Source: Thiobacillus sp. UBA3361 (GTDB lineage Bacteria > Pseudomonadota > Gammaproteobacteria > Burkholderiales > Thiobacillaceae). From it: a DNA stretch of 32,606 bases. Made by a program: the position numbers and the translations under genes. Below, piece after piece: positions 30,936 through 32,606 of the stretch. Within the stretch, counting starts at the first letter, position 1. Each line of letters opens with the position of its first letter. The notes beneath the pieces were generated by a model. The model did no database searches, was not told the origin of the DNA, and saw only the letters and a program-made list of their open reading frames with translations. The DNA is taken from positions 1 through 32,606 of the forward strand of contig DEQR01000071.1 of NCBI GenBank assembly GCA_002360535.1, in the 5' to 3' direction.

Positions 30936-31579
30936 TGGCCATGGAGATCGCCGTCGTCGATTACGGCATGGGCAACCTGCACTCGGTGGCCAAGGCCTTG
31001 GAGCATGTGGCCCCCGGCGCCAGCGTGCGCCTGACCGGCAACCCCGAAGCCATCCTGGCCGCCGACCGGGTGGTGTTCCCCGGCCAGGGCGCGGCTCCGG
31101 ACTGCATGGGCGAGATCAACATGCTGGGCCTGCACGACGTGATCATCGACGCGGCCCGCAGCAAGCCCTTCCTGGGCATCTGCATGGGCCTGCAGGTGCT
31201 GTTCGAACACAGCGATGAGGGCAACACCCATTGCCTGGGCCTGTTTCAAGGTAATGTGATGCGCTTTCCGGAAGGGCGCATGCACGACGCGGCGGGCGCC
31301 AAGCTCAAGGTGCCGCACATGGGCTGGAACAACGTGCGCCAGGTTCCGCATCCCTTGTGGGCGGGCATCGCCGACGGTGCCCGTTTCTATTTCGTGCACA
31401 GTTACTATGTGGTGCCGGAACAGGCGGAACTGGCCGTGGGATACGCCAGCTATCCCTTCGAGTTCGTCTGCGCCTGCGCGCGGGACAATATTTTCGCCGT
31501 GCAATTCCACCCGGAAAAGAGCGCGGCGGACGGTTTGAGGCTGCTGTCCAATTTCGTGAATTGGAACGGCAAGGTTTAG
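30935..31579 (+). CDS. hisH: Imidazole glycerol phosphate synthase glutaminase subunit HisH
   Basis: HisH is the glutaminase that feeds ammonia to HisF. The 214 residues have the class I amidotransferase triad: nucleophile C83 (GICMGLQ), H192 and E194 (FHPEKS). The conserved YGMGNLHSV is near the N-terminus. HisF, its cyclase partner, is not in the window, although hisH-hisA-hisF is the common order; hisF must be elsewhere. The ATG overlaps the hisB stop by one base. It continues the hisCBHA unit; hisA begins 21 bases after it. Confidence 0.95.
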   Translation: MAMEIAVVDYGMGNLHSVAKALEHVAPGASVRLTGNPEAILAADRVVFPGQGAAPDCMGEINMLGLHDVIIDAARSKPFLGICMGLQVLFEHSDEGNTHCLGLFQGNVMRFPEGRMHDAAGAKLKVPHMGWNNVRQVPHPLWAGIADGARFYFVHSYYVVPEQAELAVGYASYPFEFVCACARDNIFAVQFHPEKSAADGLRLLSNFVNWNGKV

Positions 31580-31600
31580 GCAATCACACTCAGCTCAGTC

Positions 31601-32347
31601 ATGCTCATCATTCCCGCCATCGATCTCAAGGACGGTCATTGCGTTCGCCTCAAGCAAGGCGAGATGGACAGCGCCACCGTGTTTTCCAACAACCCCGCGG
31701 AAATGGCCGCCCGCTGGCTGGAGGCCGGCGCCCGCCGGCTGCACCTGGTGGACCTGAACGGCGCCTTCGCCGGCAAGCCGGTCAATGAAGCGGCCATCAA
31801 GGCCATCGTCTATGAAGTCGGTGACGACATCCCCATCCAACTGGGTGGTGGCATCCGCGATCTGGACACCATCGAACGCTACCTGGACGACGGCGTCAGC
31901 TACGTGATCATCGGCAGCGCGGCGGTGAAAAACCCCGGTTTCCTGCATGACGCCTGCAACGCCTTCCCCGGCCACATCATCGTCGGCCTGGACGCCAAGG
32001 ATGGCATGGTGGCGGTGGAAGGCTGGTCCAAGGTGACTCACCACGAGGTGGTGGATCTGGCCAAGAAGTTCCAGGACTACGGTGTGGAGGCGGTGGTCTA
32101 TACCGACATCGGCCGCGACGGCATGATGAGCGGCGTCAACGTGGACGCCACCGTCCGGCTGGCCCAGGCACTCAGCATCCCGGTCATCGCCAGCGGCGGC
32201 ATCACCAACCTGGACGACATCCGCAACCTGTGCGCCGTGGCCGACGAGGGCATCATGGGCGCCATCACCGGCCGCGCCATCTATGAGGGCAGCCTGGATT
32301 TCACCTCGGCCCAGAAATTGGCCGACCAACTGTGCGGCGAGGGATGA
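31601..32347 (+). CDS. hisA: ProFAR isomerase HisA
   Basis: HisA isomerises ProFAR to PRFAR by an Amadori rearrangement, a TIM-barrel enzyme of 248 residues. Catalytic and binding motifs are PAIDLKDGHCVRL (first catalytic Asp, residue 8), IQLGGGIRDL, IIGSAAVKNP, VGLDAKDG (phosphate and Asp region), DIGRDGMMSG and ASGGITNL. It matches HisA and not HisF because of its opening IIPAIDLKDG and its DIGRDGM segment. It follows hisH by 21 bases. After it, 64 bases without a gene lead to hisS, where hisF would be expected. Confidence 0.95.
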   Translation: MLIIPAIDLKDGHCVRLKQGEMDSATVFSNNPAEMAARWLEAGARRLHLVDLNGAFAGKPVNEAAIKAIVYEVGDDIPIQLGGGIRDLDTIERYLDDGVSYVIIGSAAVKNPGFLHDACNAFPGHIIVGLDAKDGMVAVEGWSKVTHHEVVDLAKKFQDYGVEAVVYTDIGRDGMMSGVNVDATVRLAQALSIPVIASGGITNLDDIRNLCAVADEGIMGAITGRAIYEGSLDFTSAQKLADQLCGEG

Positions 32348-32411
32348 AGCCGGCCTGGAACCCGCAACCCGGTCACCTGCCTGCCGCCAACCACGTTTTC
32401 CCGCCATCCTC

Positions 32412-32606
32412 ATGAGCCAATCCCTGCGTGCCGTGCGCGGCATGAACGACATCCTGCCCGGCGACATGCCCGTCTGGAACCGTTTCGAGGACGCGGTGCG
32501 GCCCTGGCTGCGCGCCTACGGCTACCGGGAGCTGCGGACCCCCATCCTGGAGCACACCGGGCTGTTCAAGCGGGCCATCGGCGAGGTGACCGACATCGTC
32601 GAGAAG
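32412..32606 (+). CDS. hisS: Histidyl-tRNA synthetase, N-terminal part (3' end outside window)
   Basis: Only the first 65 codons are in the window. They contain the class II synthetase opening RAVRGMNDILPGD, then GYRELRTPILEHTGLFKRAIGE, which is the HisS motif 1 region. HisS charges tRNA-His. The ATG at 32412 follows a 64-base gap after hisA; no good Shine-Dalgarno sequence is visible. hisS normally follows ispG directly in this gene order, so the hisCBHA block appears inserted between the two. Confidence 0.93.
   Translation, partial: MSQSLRAVRGMNDILPGDMPVWNRFEDAVRPWLRAYGYRELRTPILEHTGLFKRAIGEVTDIVEK

Overview
The window is about 32.6 kb of dense, GC-rich proteobacterial chromosome. The gene order (zipA-ligA-galU; accA-tilS; ndk-rlmN-pilW-rodZ-ispG ... 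hisS), the full-length PurL, the PEP-CTERM protein and the FecR/LysM protein fit a betaproteobacterium best, perhaps of the Nitrosomonadales/Thiobacillus type. That placement is inference from gene content; no rRNA or other phylogenetic marker was compared. I saw no tRNA, rRNA, insertion sequence, prophage or CRISPR array.

Layout. (1) 1-4234: 3' part of zipA (cell division), ligA (NAD-dependent DNA ligase) and galU (UDP-glucose pyrophosphorylase). Between ligA and galU lies a relic of a second galU start plus a palindromic insert. (2) 4212-5060, minus: nnrD, repair of hydrated NAD(P)H. (3) 5096-5491: a candidate structured RNA or leader, then a 70-residue cysteine-rich DUF3330-like protein and a terminator. 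(4) 5508-9911: a single-domain response regulator and purL. (5) 10107-11369: an octaheme c-type cytochrome of the hydroxylamine-oxidoreductase-like family behind a near-perfect FNR/ANR box. (6) 11507-13648, minus: a LysM/FecR protein with five Fn3-like repeats. (7) 13847-17985: typA, mtfA, a thioredoxin-like protein and a class I aminotransferase, close together or overlapping. (8) 17974-20596, minus: a PEP-CTERM exported protein with a sigma-54-type promoter, an Ala/Pro-rich lipoprotein, and a JmjC ribosomal oxygenase (roxA/ycfD-like). (9) 20645-23919: peroxiredoxin (bcp), slyD-type FKBP, accA and tilS, then a convergent SPOR-domain protein. (10) 24625-32606: ndk, rlmN, pilW, rodZ and ispG, then hisC, hisB, hisH and hisA, then the start of hisS. 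The his genes split the common ispG-hisS pair.

Most genes are housekeeping: DNA ligation, nucleotide and lipid synthesis, tRNA and rRNA modification, cell shape, isoprenoid and histidine synthesis. The accessory content is the cytochrome, the PEP-CTERM protein, the FecR/LysM protein and the small Cys-rich gene. The least explained piece is the set of nested inverted repeats at 5097-5211. It is followed by a T-tract and lies directly upstream of the DUF3330-like gene, and it could be an undescribed structured RNA or attenuator. No gap exceeds 300 bases without a gene.
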